Origin: an uncultured Lachnospiraceae bacterium
Lineage (GTDB): Bacteria > Bacillota > Clostridia > Lachnospirales > Lachnospiraceae
NCBI GenBank assembly: GCA_902777355.1
Contig: CACYTU010000006.1
Location: 1 to 64,000 of the forward strand
Direction of reading: 5' to 3'
DNA length: 64,000 nucleotides
This document shows, in pieces, positions 16,970 to 25,151 of this stretch (its first letter is position 1; the number at the start of each line of letters is the position of its first letter). The translations under genes were made by a program, and so were the position numbers. The notes under the pieces were generated by a model. The model worked only from the letters and a program-made list of their open reading frames with translations, had not been told where the DNA came from and did not search any database.

Positions 16970-17446
16970 TCACATGCGGTCTTCTCCCGATATTCCGCCC
17001 TCTCCGCGAAGTATGCGGACTTTTTTCTCAACCCGGTCGATCCTGTCATTGCAGTATCTCACCAGACGGATCCCCTTCTCATAGCAGGCAAAAGACTCCT
17101 CCAGGGATATTCCGTCTGTTTCCATCCGCTTAATGAGCAGTTCGAGCTGGGCAAAAGCTTCCTCCACGGAGAGCTCAGGATCAATCCCGAAATCATCTGA
17201 TCCCTGCTCAAAATCATGCAGCTGAACATTGGATCCCCGCTCAGAATCATCCGCCGGGCCGCCCGCTCCCTGTTCAGGATTATATACCTGATCGCCGGTT
17301 CCGGTAACAGTCTCGACGGAAAAGTCTTCTTCAGAGAATGCTTTGCGGCTCAGATCCAGGCTCTGCTCTGCATCAGCCCCGTCAATATCCCCGAATCCTT
17401 CCCTTCCGGCAAGAGGGCTGTTATATCTGTTCTCAGAATCCTTCAT
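16970..17446 (-). CDS. xseB: Exodeoxyribonuclease VII small subunit with a repeat-built N-terminal extension
   Basis: XseB binds several-fold to XseA to form exonuclease VII, which degrades single-stranded DNA. The conserved small-subunit domain is residues 92-150 (SVEEAFAQLELLIKRMETD, then SFACYEKGIRLVRYCND). The family is usually 70-85 residues; this one has 158. Residues 55-98 are four perfectly spaced 11-residue units, the last being the start of the conserved domain itself. The start is supported by GGAGGAAAGAA at 17446, 12 bases after the xseA stop. The extension is acidic and probably disordered. Confidence 0.9.
   Translation of the reverse strand: MKDSENRYNSPLAGREGFGDIDGADAEQSLDLSRKAFSEEDFSVETVTGTGDQVYNPEQGAGGPADDSERGSNVQLHDFEQGSDDFGIDPELSVEEAFAQLELLIKRMETDGISLEESFACYEKGIRLVRYCNDRIDRVEKKVRILRGEGGISGEDRM
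17199..17283. repeat. 33-bp in-frame repeat in xseB
   Basis: GATCC(C)TGCTCA(A/G)AATCAT-type words recur at 17199, 17232 and 17265, a period of 33 bases. They encode the 11-residue units of the XseB extension and resemble the DNA at the start of the conserved domain. Confidence 0.75.
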
Positions 17447-17458
17447 TTCTTTCCTCCA

Positions 17459-18784
17459 TCAATCCGGAATCACTTGGCGGGCCTGCGCTTCGATCAGGCC
17501 GTCCCTTAACCGCACGCGAAGGGAATCTCCCTCCCTGACATCCGTCACCGAGCGCACCGCCTTTCCGTCCCGGTCTGACACAAACCCGTAACCACCCGAA
17601 AGTCTTGCCAGGGGAGACAGATGGGCCAGGGATCCCGCCGACAGTTCCAGCCTGTGGCGGCTCTGTGCCATGGCATTGTCCATGAGGCCATCCAGAAGAC
17701 CGGTGACATCTGCCCGTCTTTTGGCCTGACCTATGGCTTCCCGGATCAGATAATCCATCTTCTCGTATTTCTGCAGCCCCGTCCGGGCATTCCCGGCCTT
17801 TGCCTGCATCAGCTGGTCCAGCCTTGTCCAGGCCCTGTCAGCTGTCATCCGCTGATTTCTGATGACCGCGTCCGGGGACAGATGGTGCAGTTCTCTTCCC
17901 AGCCGCATAAGTTCGGTCTGACGTTGGGAAACAGCCTTTTGCATAGCGTCATCCAGGCTCTTTTTGAAGCTGTCCACATCGTTCAGATAGCGATTGAGGT
18001 CATAGACCGCCAGTTCGGCAGCGGCAGAGGGCGTCGGCGCCCTGAGGTCGGCTACAAAGTCCGTGATGACGACATCCGTCTCATGGCCCACTGCCGATAT
18101 GACAGGAGTGGAACAATCGAAAACTGCCTGGGCAACTTTCTCCTCATTAAAAGCCCACAGATCCTCCAGGGAGCCTCCTCCCCTTCCGATGATGATCACA
18201 TCGACGCCGATTTCATCCAGCGTCCGGATTCCGCGGACAATACTGTCGGGAGCCGCATCTCCCTGTACGATCGCCGGATAGAGGATGATGCTGATATAAG
18301 GATTCCTTCTCTTTGAAATCTGAACGATGTCCCGCACCGCTGCTCCCGTAGAAGCTGTCACCACACCCAGTGTTCTGATATAGCGGGGAAGGGGGCGCTT
18401 GTAGCTCTCATCAAACATGCCCTGCTCCAGCAGCTTTTTTTTGAGCATCTCAAAACGCTCAGCCAGTTCCCCCACACCGTCTCTGACGATGTGAGAGGCA
18501 TACAGCTGATAGCTTCCCGCCCTCTCATACACCTCGATCGAGCCTGCCGCGACCACCTGGTCGCCATTCTGCATAGGAAAAGAAAGCCCCCTTCGACGGC
18601 CTGCGAACATAACGCAGGACAACGTCCCGGAGGCATCCTTCAGCGTAAAATAAATATGACCCGAAGCATGATATTTGCAATTGCTCACTTCTCCGCGGAC
18701 CTGCACATTCCTAAGCAGATAATCCTCCGAGAACATCCGGCGGATATACGCATTGATCCTGGAGACAGAAAATACATTTCGCAT
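17459..18784 (-). CDS. xseA: Exodeoxyribonuclease VII large subunit
   Basis: XseA is the catalytic and DNA-binding subunit of exonuclease VII. The N-terminal OB-fold is seen (VRGEVSNCKYHASGHIYFTL), and the catalytic domain has GVVTASTGAAVRDI, GRGGGSLEDLWAFN and the AVGHETDVVITDFVAD motif. A coiled-coil C-terminal region follows. The ATG at 18784 (MRNVFSVS) agrees best with the family start; an in-frame TTG at 18808 would add eight residues. It is translationally close to xseB (12-base gap) and lies 96 bases after nusB. Confidence 0.94.
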   Translation of the reverse strand: MRNVFSVSRINAYIRRMFSEDYLLRNVQVRGEVSNCKYHASGHIYFTLKDASGTLSCVMFAGRRRGLSFPMQNGDQVVAAGSIEVYERAGSYQLYASHIVRDGVGELAERFEMLKKKLLEQGMFDESYKRPLPRYIRTLGVVTASTGAAVRDIVQISKRRNPYISIILYPAIVQGDAAPDSIVRGIRTLDEIGVDVIIIGRGGGSLEDLWAFNEEKVAQAVFDCSTPVISAVGHETDVVITDFVADLRAPTPSAAAELAVYDLNRYLNDVDSFKKSLDDAMQKAVSQRQTELMRLGRELHHLSPDAVIRNQRMTADRAWTRLDQLMQAKAGNARTGLQKYEKMDYLIREAIGQAKRRADVTGLLDGLMDNAMAQSRHRLELSAGSLAHLSPLARLSGGYGFVSDRDGKAVRSVTDVREGDSLRVRLRDGLIEAQARQVIPD

Positions 18785-18880
18785 AAGCCCTGCCGTTCGA
18801 TCTGTCAATCCCTCTGTCCCGGCCTGAAAACAGTACGGATCCTGTCAGGCTGCGGACTCCTTTTTCTACAGGGAAGCTGC

Positions 18881-19285
18881 TTACCGGGGAACAAATGCCG
18901 CGAGTACTCCGTTTACAAACTGACCCGCGCCGTCCTGCCCGTATTTTTTGGCAATATCGACAGCGTCATTGATCACGACTCCTACCGGAGCTGCGGGATT
19001 GGTCTGCAGCTCATAGACGGTCATTCTGATCACGGCAAGTTCAACCTTTCCGATACGCTCCGGCTTCCAGTTTTTCAGCCTCGATGCGATCTGGGAGTCG
19101 ATCTCAGGCATGCGGTCCAGGATTGCACACAGTCTCTCCTCGATCTTTCCCCGGTCCTCTACGGAGACCGTCATGTCGCCCGCGTCAAAATAAAAGGGGA
19201 GCTGCTCAAGGAGTTCCTCTCTCGTATTAAATTCTGCCCTGAAAAGGAGCTTGAAAACCTGTTCCTTAAATGCCCTTTGTTTCAT
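18881..19285 (-). CDS. nusB: Transcription antitermination factor NusB
   Basis: NusB binds boxA RNA with NusE (S10) to form antitermination complexes on rRNA operons. The all-helical family pattern is clear, including FNTREELLEQLPFYF in the first half and NDAVDIAKKYGQDGAGQFVNGVL near the end, as two consecutive stretches. The ATG at 19285 follows AGGTGATT; a GTG two codons upstream would overlap that ribosome site. It lies 54 bases after the Asp23 gene and 96 before xseA, the usual Firmicutes order. Confidence 0.95.
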   Translation of the reverse strand: MKQRAFKEQVFKLLFRAEFNTREELLEQLPFYFDAGDMTVSVEDRGKIEERLCAILDRMPEIDSQIASRLKNWKPERIGKVELAVIRMTVYELQTNPAAPVGVVINDAVDIAKKYGQDGAGQFVNGVLAAFVPR

Positions 19286-19339
19286 AATCACCTGTCAACA
19301 ATACAAATACTGCCGCGCTGTTTAAGTATTTCGCAGCAT

Positions 19340-19705
19340 TCAGTCCGGAATTGAGATACCGGAAATATGAATATTTACATCGATCACGACAAGACCCGTC
19401 ATCTCTTCGATCGCGTTCTTGACACGCTTCTGTACCCGGCTGCTGGTGGCCGGAATATTGTAGCCGTACTCAACAATAACAGAGAGGTCCGCTTTGACTC
19501 CCTCTCTGGTCACATCCACCTTAACGCTCTTGGCGATTTTCTTCATGCCGCCCTTGCTGATCATCTCGCGGGTGACATCTCCGGGCATGCAGGCCACGCC
19601 CTCAACATCCAGAGCTGCGAACGCGGCGATCATCGCTACGACATCGTCCGCGATCCTGACAGTTCCGATATCCTGCACTGTACTGATCTGTTTCTCCTGT
19701 GCCAT
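19340..19705 (-). CDS. Asp23/Gls24 family envelope stress response protein
   Basis: Asp23/Gls24 proteins are small membrane-associated proteins linked to cell envelope homeostasis in Gram-positives. The family core is visible in GTVRIADDVVAMIAAFAA, VEGVACMPGD and the closing VVIDVNIHISGI. The protein has 121 residues from the ATG at 19705, which follows GGAGGTTTAT; a longer in-frame start lacks support. An Asp23 gene in front of nusB is conserved in Clostridia. It lies at the head of the cluster running to pcrA. Confidence 0.9.
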   Translation of the reverse strand: MAQEKQISTVQDIGTVRIADDVVAMIAAFAALDVEGVACMPGDVTREMISKGGMKKIAKSVKVDVTREGVKADLSVIVEYGYNIPATSSRVQKRVKNAIEEMTGLVVIDVNIHISGISIPD

Positions 19706-20176
19706 ATAAACCTCCATCCCGGTCCTGGCCGGCGCATCTGTTTCCAATCCTTCATGCTCCGCGCGTCCATATCACCAGAGTGAACATGAGCGCTGCGCAA
19801 TGAAGCATCTGATATCTTTTTATCCGCCGGGGGTCCCGCCCGGCTCTGCAGCCGGAGCCTCCTGCCCCACTGCTGTCAGACGAATTTATTGTAGCAGAAT
19901 TCGCTATTTTTGCATAGGGCAAAACCGCAAAACGGATTTACACGGTTTTCATTGTGTTACAGTCATGCGATTCCGGAGCCCTGACAGGAACCTGCGAAAA
20001 AAACCTTCCAATGCCCGGCCCGTGCCGGACTATTGCCGGTCTGTGCAGGGCCATTCTCAATTCCTGGAGAAATATTCAGGCTCAAATCTCTTTTGCCGGT
20101 CTGAACAGGGGTTTTCTCAGTTCCTGGAGAAATATTCAGGCTCAAATCTTTTATGCCGGTCTGAACAGGGGTTTTC
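19706..20176. other. 471-bp intergenic region between prfC and the Asp23 gene
   Basis: No gene is supported. The right part is the 60-bp tandem repeat that continues out of the prfC 3' end. The left part should carry the promoter of the Asp23-nusB cluster, but no convincing -35/-10 pair was identified. Confidence 0.55.
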
Positions 20177-20199
20177 TCAGTTCCTGGAGAAATTCTCAA
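20035..20199. repeat. 60-bp tandem repeat starting in the prfC 3' end
   Basis: Almost three units with a period of exactly 60 bases (anchors at 20041, 20101 and 20161). The last unit on the plus strand contains the final codons and stop of prfC. The next unit is near-identical and the third has several changes, so copies are more diverged with distance from the gene. Confidence 0.9.
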
Positions 20200-21769
20200 G
20201 CTGCAGCCCCTCGTTCCTGTCGAGAACCATGCCCACTGACCACGGATTGATGAAGAGCAGCAGAGGATTTCCCTTGAGGTCCTTTATGCGTTTCATATCC
20301 GTGGTGCCTGTGATCTTCATGACGTCGATATCGCGGTTTACGATCCAGCGGATGTGTTCATAAGGAAGAGTCTCCAGAATGATCTCCACGTTATATTCAC
20401 TCTTCAGACGGAATTTCAGCACGTCAAACTGCAGCATACCGACGACGCCGCAGATGATCTCCTCCATGCCCGTGTTGTATTCCTGGAAGATCTGGATGGC
20501 GCCTTCCTGGGCGATCTGGGTGATTCCCTTGACGAACTGGTCGCGCTTCATGGTGTCGACCTGCCGCACCCTGGCGAAATGTTCGGGTGCGAAAGTGGGA
20601 ATGCCCTCATAACGGAAATTCTTTTTGGGCAGGCAGAATGTATCGCCGATCGAATAGAGACCCGGGTCGAACACGCCGATGATATCCCCCGCGTATGCCT
20701 CCTCGAGGATCTTGCGGTCGCTGGCCATCAGCTGCTGGGGCTGGGACAGCCTCTGCACACGGCCCGACTGCACATGCCTGACTTCCATGCCGATCTCGTA
20801 GCGGCCGGAACAGATGCGCATGAATGCGATCCTGTCCCTGTGCGCCTTGTTCATATTTGCCTGGATCTTGAATACAAAGGCTGAAAAACCCTCTTCTACG
20901 GGGTCGATGGGACCTGCATCCGAATTTCTGGCTGAGGGCGGAAGCGCCATCTCCAGGAAATTCTGCAGGAAGACCTCGACGCCGAAATTGTTCAGGGCCG
21001 ATCCGAAAAAGACGGGGGTCAGCATTCCCGCCCGTACGGCACCCAGGTCAAAGTCAGCGCTGGCGCCGTCCAGAAGCTCCACCTCGCCGGACAGGGTCTC
21101 ATAGGGATCCTCTCCGATCGCTTCCATGATTTTTTCCTCGTCCGCCAGGGCGATCCGTTCCTGCTTTCCTTCTTTCGTGCCCTTCTCTGTATCCGAATAG
21201 AGGATCACCTCGCCGCTGCTGCGCTCATACACGCCGCGGAAAGCTTTGCCGGATCCGATCGGCCAGTTCATGGGGCAGGTGTCGATGCCGAGGTTTTTCT
21301 CAATGTCGTCGAGCAGGTCAAAGGTGTCCAGCGCGTCCCGGTCCATCTTGTTGATAAATGTAAAAATAGGGATGTGGCGCATGGTGCAGACCTGGAAAAG
21401 TTTCCTGGTCTGGGCTTCGACACCCTTGGAAGCGTCGATGACCATGACCGCCGAGTCAGCGGCCATCAAGGTCCGGTAAGTATCCTCGGAAAAGTCCTGG
21501 TGGCCGGGGGTATCCAGCAGATTGACGCAGCAGCCGTCATATTCAAACTGCAGAACACTGCTGGTGACCGAGATGCCTCTCTGCTTCTCTATTTCCATCC
21601 AGTCTGAGACCGCATGCCTGGCTGTCGCTTTTCCCTTGACGCTGCCCGCAAGGTTGATCGCGCCGCCGTAGAGCAGAAATTTCTCTGTCAGTGTTGTCTT
21701 ACCTGCATCAGGGTGTGAAATAATGGCAAATGTTCGCCGCCTGGCCACTTCGTCTTTGATCGATGACAT
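20177..21769 (-). CDS. prfC: Peptide chain release factor 3
   Basis: RF3 is the GTPase that recycles RF1 and RF2 from the ribosome after peptide release. The G domain has HPDAGKTT, DTPGHQDFSEDT and NKMDRDALD. The elongation-factor-like domains 2 and 3 follow (for example RMCSG-like RICSGRYEIGMEV, then CGVVGMLQFDVLKFRL). Length is normal at 530 residues. The ATG at 21769 follows GAGGAATAT. The gene stands alone between a hairpin and a tandem repeat. Its last eight codons lie within that repeat, so its C-terminus (ENFSRN) may have been altered by it. Confidence 0.95.
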   Translation of the reverse strand: MSSIKDEVARRRTFAIISHPDAGKTTLTEKFLLYGGAINLAGSVKGKATARHAVSDWMEIEKQRGISVTSSVLQFEYDGCCVNLLDTPGHQDFSEDTYRTLMAADSAVMVIDASKGVEAQTRKLFQVCTMRHIPIFTFINKMDRDALDTFDLLDDIEKNLGIDTCPMNWPIGSGKAFRGVYERSSGEVILYSDTEKGTKEGKQERIALADEEKIMEAIGEDPYETLSGEVELLDGASADFDLGAVRAGMLTPVFFGSALNNFGVEVFLQNFLEMALPPSARNSDAGPIDPVEEGFSAFVFKIQANMNKAHRDRIAFMRICSGRYEIGMEVRHVQSGRVQRLSQPQQLMASDRKILEEAYAGDIIGVFDPGLYSIGDTFCLPKKNFRYEGIPTFAPEHFARVRQVDTMKRDQFVKGITQIAQEGAIQIFQEYNTGMEEIICGVVGMLQFDVLKFRLKSEYNVEIILETLPYEHIRWIVNRDIDVMKITGTTDMKRIKDLKGNPLLLFINPWSVGMVLDRNEGLQLENFSRN

Positions 21770-21852
21770 ATATTCCTCACTTGCGTTATTTTCGTTTCAA
21801 ACTTGTGGTAATGATATTGTGTTCACAAACATGTATGTGTCAACGCCACAAA

Positions 21853-21882
21853 GAGGCAGTTCCGCGGAGCTGCCTCTTTTTT
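21853..21882. terminator. Bidirectional hairpin terminator between pnp and prfC
   Basis: An 11-bp stem (GAGGCAGTTCC with GGAGCTGCCTC) closes on a GC loop. It has TTTTTT on the plus side and TTTGT on the minus side. It probably ends the pnp transcript before prfC. Confidence 0.75.
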
Positions 21883-21941
21883 GACGTAATTTAAGATTTC
21901 CGCTTCCGGATCCTTAAGCGGATCCGGTGCGCTCCTCCCAT

Positions 21942-21990
21942 AAAGAATACCTTAAAAAAGAATACCTTAAAAAAGAATACCTTAAAAAGG
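21942..21990. repeat. 15-bp tandem repeat (GAATACCTTAAAAAA)
   Basis: Three nearly identical units start at 21945, 21960 and 21975, downstream of pnp. They are AT-rich in a GC-richer setting. Confidence 0.85.
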
Positions 21991-22104
21991 AGGATTTCCA
22001 TAATAGCAGCGCGATGAAGATCTCATACCTTTTTGTCCCCGGCAGTCCGGCACCTTCTTTTCAGGGCCGGCCCCGCCGCAGGTTTAAGGAAGGACCCGGA
22101 CTTA

Positions 22105-24222
22105 TCATCTGCGCCTTCTGTCCCTGCCGCCGGAGGACTTCTGAGCGTCCTTGATGGAGAAGGAAAGCCTTCCCATGCGGTCCTTGCCCAGGCAGACCAC
22201 GCGTACCTTGTCGCCCAGCGTCAGGACATCTTCGACATGCTCGATGCGGTGAGGGGCGATCTTGGAGATGTGGACCATGCCCTCTTTGCCGGGAGCGAAC
22301 TCTATGAATGCGCCGAACTCCTTGATACTGACGACGACGCCGTCGAGGACCTGTCCTTCTTCAAATTCGGTCGTGATGATCTGGATCATGCGCTTGGCTT
22401 CATCCATGCCCTTCTGCTCACTGCCGCAGATAGAAACGCTGCCGTCATCATTGATATCGATCTGGACGCCTGTGCGCTTGATGATCTCATTGATAGTCTT
22501 GCCGCGCTGGCCGACGACATCACCGATCTTCTCAGGATCGATCTGCATGAAGTCGATCTTGGGAGCGTACTCATTGACAGTGGGACGGGGCTCGGCAATG
22601 GCATCGTGCATAACGCCGTCCATGATGAACATTCTGGCTTCACGGCAGCGCGCGATGGCACCGGTGACGATGTCCTTTGTCAGGCCGTGGATCTTGATAT
22701 CCATCTGGATCGCGGTGATACCGTCTTTTGTGCCGGTCACCTTGAAGTCCATGTCGCCGAAGAAGTCTTCAAGGCCCTGGATGTCGGTGAGGAGAACGAA
22801 ATCATCGTCAGTCTCGCCGGTGACAAGGCCGCAGCTGATGCCTGCGACGGGCTTCTTGATAGGGACACCTGCTGCCATAAGGGCCATGCAGGAAGCGCAG
22901 GTGGAAGCCATGGATGTAGAACCATTGGATTCGAAGGTCTCGGAGACCGCACGGATCGAATAAGGGAACTCATCAACGGAGGGGAGCACAGGCATGAGAG
23001 CACGCTCAGCCAGTGCGCCGTGTCCGATCTCGCGGCGTCCGGGGCCTCTGGAGACCCTGGTCTCGCCTACGGAATAGGACGGGAAGTTGTAATGATGGAC
23101 ATAGCGCTTCTCAGTGATGTTGGGGTCGAGACCCTCGACGCGCTGTGCCTCGGAAAGAGGAGCCAGAGTGACAACGTCACAGATCTGGGTCTGTCCGCGG
23201 GTGAACATGGCACTTCCGTGCACACGGGGGATGATGTCGACCTCTGCTGCCAGAGGACGGATCTGATCCAGAGCGCGGCCGTCGGGGCGCTTGTTGTCCT
23301 TCAGGATCATCTTGCGGACAGTCTTTTTCTCGTACTGATAAACCGCCTCGTCGAGAATGGCAAGCCACTCCTCGTTGTCTGCAAAAGCTTCACGAAGTTT
23401 TTCCTTAAAGACAGAGACATTGCCCTCGCGGGTCTGCTTGTCGTCTGTGAAGACAGCCTCTTCCATCTCTGCGGGAGGGACGATCTCCTTAATCGCAGCG
23501 AACAGCTCCTCGGGAACAGCGCAGCTCTCATATTCGCGCTTGGTCTTGCCGCACTCCGCGACAATACCTTTGATCCACTCGATGATCTTCTTGTTCTGCT
23601 CGTCAGCCATATAGATGCAGCGGATCATTTCCTCTTCGGGAATCTCGTTGGCTCCTGCTTCGATCATCATGATCTTGTCTTCTCTGGAAGCAACTGTCAG
23701 CTGGAGATCACCCTTGTCCCACTGCTCCTGGCTGGGGTTGATGACGGGCTCGCCGTCGATCATGCCGATCTGGGTCATAGCGACAGGGCCGTCAAACGGA
23801 ATGTCGGAAATAACAGTAGCAATCGCTGCGCCCAGCATGCCGACCAGTTCAGGTCTGCAGGCGGGATCCACGCTCATGACCAGGCACTCGAGAGTGACAT
23901 CATTGCGCATATCCTTGGGGAACAGCGGGCGCATGGGACGGTCGATGACACGGCTGGTGAGAATCGCGTTCTCACTGGGTCTTCCCTCGCGCTTATTGAA
24001 ACCACCGGGCATCTTGCCGACAGCGTAGAATTTCTCGGAATACTCCACGCTCAGCGGGAAAAAGTCAATGCCGTCACGCGGTTTCTCGGATGCCGTCGCG
24101 GCGCAGAACACAGTGGTGTCCCCATAGTGCATGAACGCGCAGCCGCCGGCCTGCTTGCCGACGCGGCCGATGTCTACGCTCAGTGTGCGTCCGCCGACTT
24201 CCATTGAAAAAGTCTTGTACAT
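22105..24222 (-). CDS. pnp: Polyribonucleotide nucleotidyltransferase (PNPase)
   Basis: PNPase is a trimeric phosphorolytic 3'-5' exoribonuclease of the RNA degradosome. Two RNase PH cores are present (first: SMEVGGRTLSVDIGRV; second: GRRPDGRALD-like NKRPDGRALDQIRPL and RGPGRREIGHGALAERAL). The KH domain carries VGQRGKTINEII and the S1 domain follows (EGQVLDGVVVSIKEFGAF). The length is normal (705 residues) with a short Arg-rich end. I chose the ATG at 24222, which has GGAG at good spacing; the ATG at 24231 touches that site. It follows rpsO by 270 bases, as in most Firmicutes. Confidence 0.95.
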   Translation of the reverse strand: MYKTFSMEVGGRTLSVDIGRVGKQAGGCAFMHYGDTTVFCAATASEKPRDGIDFFPLSVEYSEKFYAVGKMPGGFNKREGRPSENAILTSRVIDRPMRPLFPKDMRNDVTLECLVMSVDPACRPELVGMLGAAIATVISDIPFDGPVAMTQIGMIDGEPVINPSQEQWDKGDLQLTVASREDKIMMIEAGANEIPEEEMIRCIYMADEQNKKIIEWIKGIVAECGKTKREYESCAVPEELFAAIKEIVPPAEMEEAVFTDDKQTREGNVSVFKEKLREAFADNEEWLAILDEAVYQYEKKTVRKMILKDNKRPDGRALDQIRPLAAEVDIIPRVHGSAMFTRGQTQICDVVTLAPLSEAQRVEGLDPNITEKRYVHHYNFPSYSVGETRVSRGPGRREIGHGALAERALMPVLPSVDEFPYSIRAVSETFESNGSTSMASTCASCMALMAAGVPIKKPVAGISCGLVTGETDDDFVLLTDIQGLEDFFGDMDFKVTGTKDGITAIQMDIKIHGLTKDIVTGAIARCREARMFIMDGVMHDAIAEPRPTVNEYAPKIDFMQIDPEKIGDVVGQRGKTINEIIKRTGVQIDINDDGSVSICGSEQKGMDEAKRMIQIITTEFEEGQVLDGVVVSIKEFGAFIEFAPGKEGMVHISKIAPHRIEHVEDVLTLGDKVRVVCLGKDRMGRLSFSIKDAQKSSGGRDRRRR

Positions 24223-24400
24223 AATCTTCATTCTCCTTACGCTTCTTCTCTTCTCTTCGTTCGAAAATCTCAGGGAAGTTTCTGCATTCAGCGCTTTTTC
24301 TCCGACGGGAATCTGCCGGAAGTCCCGGCCCCGATCCTTTACCGCGAAGGGAAAAAGGATGTCCCTGCTCTTGAAAAAAGCATGCCGGCTCAGCGTGTGA

Positions 24401-24435
24401 AAAACGGCAGGAACCGGATACTGCCGGCTCCTGCC
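24401..24435 (-). terminator. Terminator after rpsO
   Basis: On the minus strand GGCAGGAGCCGG pairs with CCGGTTCCTGCC (12 bp, one G-T) around CAGTAT and is followed by GTTTTT. It lies 58 bases beyond the rpsO stop and should separate rpsO from pnp, or allow partial read-through. Confidence 0.85.
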
Positions 24436-24492
24436 GCCCTTTACGCTTAAACAGGCATAAATGCATCTTCCCTGATGCTGTCATGCATCGGA

Positions 24493-24759
24493 TTACTTTC
24501 TGATGCCGAGCCTCTTGATCAGTGCGCGATACTCCTCGATGTCGTTTCTCTTGACATAATCAAGAAGGCCTCTGCGCTTACCGACCATCTTCTGAAGGCC
24601 GCGGCGTGAGTGGTGATCCTTGGGATGAACCTTGATGTGCTCAGTGAGCTCACGGATACGCTCTGTCAGAACTGCGATCTGGACTTCGGGTGAGCCGGTG
24701 TCGCCTTCTTTACGGGCATATTCCTGCATGATAGCTGTTTTCTTTTCTTTGGAAATCAT
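24493..24759 (-). CDS. rpsO: 30S ribosomal protein S15
   Basis: S15 binds the central domain of 16S rRNA early in 30S assembly. All 88 residues fit the family: [20 protein letters not shown], then [19 protein letters not shown] and the C-terminal [11 protein letters not shown]. The ATG at 24759 follows a strong AGGAGGATTTAAG. It stands between ribF (392 bases upstream) and pnp. S15 often represses its own translation, but I did not identify a leader structure for that here. Confidence 0.98.
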   Translation of the reverse strand: MISKEKKTAIMQEYARKEGDTGSPEVQIAVLTERIRELTEHIKVHPKDHHSRRGLQKMVGKRRGLLDYVKRNDIEEYRALIKRLGIRK

Positions 24760-24942
24760 CTTAAATCCTCCTGTTGTAGGTCATTCACCGGATGCCGCGC
24801 GAAGGCCGGAGTGTCCGTTCGCAAAGCATCGGCATAGTGTTTCTCGTCAGTGTGCGGATGCACACGAACCACCGTATATTAGCACATACTGTCAAATGTG
24901 TAAAGGGTAAAACGAAAATAATTCACGATAATTATGATCTTG

Positions 24943-24980
24943 GTTACTGTTTACGCCCTCTCAAGGGCGTAAACAGTAAC
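24943..24980. repeat. Perfect 17-bp inverted repeat
   Basis: GTTACTGTTTACGCCCT (24943-24959) and its exact reverse complement (24964-24980) enclose CTCA. No T-run follows on either strand, so it is not a typical terminator. Confidence 0.85.
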
Positions 24981-24982
24981 TT

Positions 24983-25025
24983 GCGAAAATCCCATTCCAA
25001 ATCGCTTACGCGATGGGATTTTCGC
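24983..25025. repeat. Perfect 13-bp inverted repeat
   Basis: GCGAAAATCCCAT and ATGGGATTTTCGC enclose 17 bases, which contain a further small ATCGC/GCGAT hairpin. It directly follows the 17-bp inverted repeat. Confidence 0.8.
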
Positions 25026-25037
25026 CGTCAGACTCCG

Positions 25038-25065
25038 GTTTTTGCGCTGAAAACCGCGCAAAAAC
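25038..25065. repeat. Dispersed palindromic element, copy A
   Basis: GTTTTTGCGC and GCGCAAAAAC enclose eight bases; the sequence continues ACACGTCGAATTCGAGGC. A clearly related copy with compensating stem changes lies at 29278-29304 (GTTTTCGCGC and GCGCGAAAAC, then ACACCTCGAGGC). Confidence 0.75.
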
Positions 25066-25151
25066 ACGTCGAATTCGAGGCGGTTTGAACAGTAACTGAA
25101 CTTGCAGTAGAGACCTGCCTGAAACGCGAGGCGTTTTATACCCGGTCCTCC

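Larger units (their letters stand above)
21770..22104. other. 335-bp intergenic region between pnp and prfC
   Basis: Besides the terminator at 21853 it holds a perfect CCGGATCC/GGATCCGG hairpin (21906-21927) and a 15-bp tandem repeat (21942-21990). No gene is seen. Confidence 0.6.
24760..25151. other. 392-bp intergenic region dense in palindromes
   Basis: No gene is seen between ribF and rpsO. Three large inverted repeats follow each other (24943-24980, 24983-25025, 25038-25065) and leave little unstructured sequence. The words CAGTAAC and GTAACTTG flank them. Confidence 0.65.

Noticed and set aside
19963..20199. Small minus-strand protein with 20-residue repeats
   Set aside because: It results from the 60-bp array after prfC having a period divisible by three; no ribosome site was seen.
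22033..24207. A 724-codon open frame on the plus strand opposite pnp
   Set aside because: It is the antisense shadow of a clear PNPase gene; the codon bias of that gene removes antisense stops, and the translation shows no family features.
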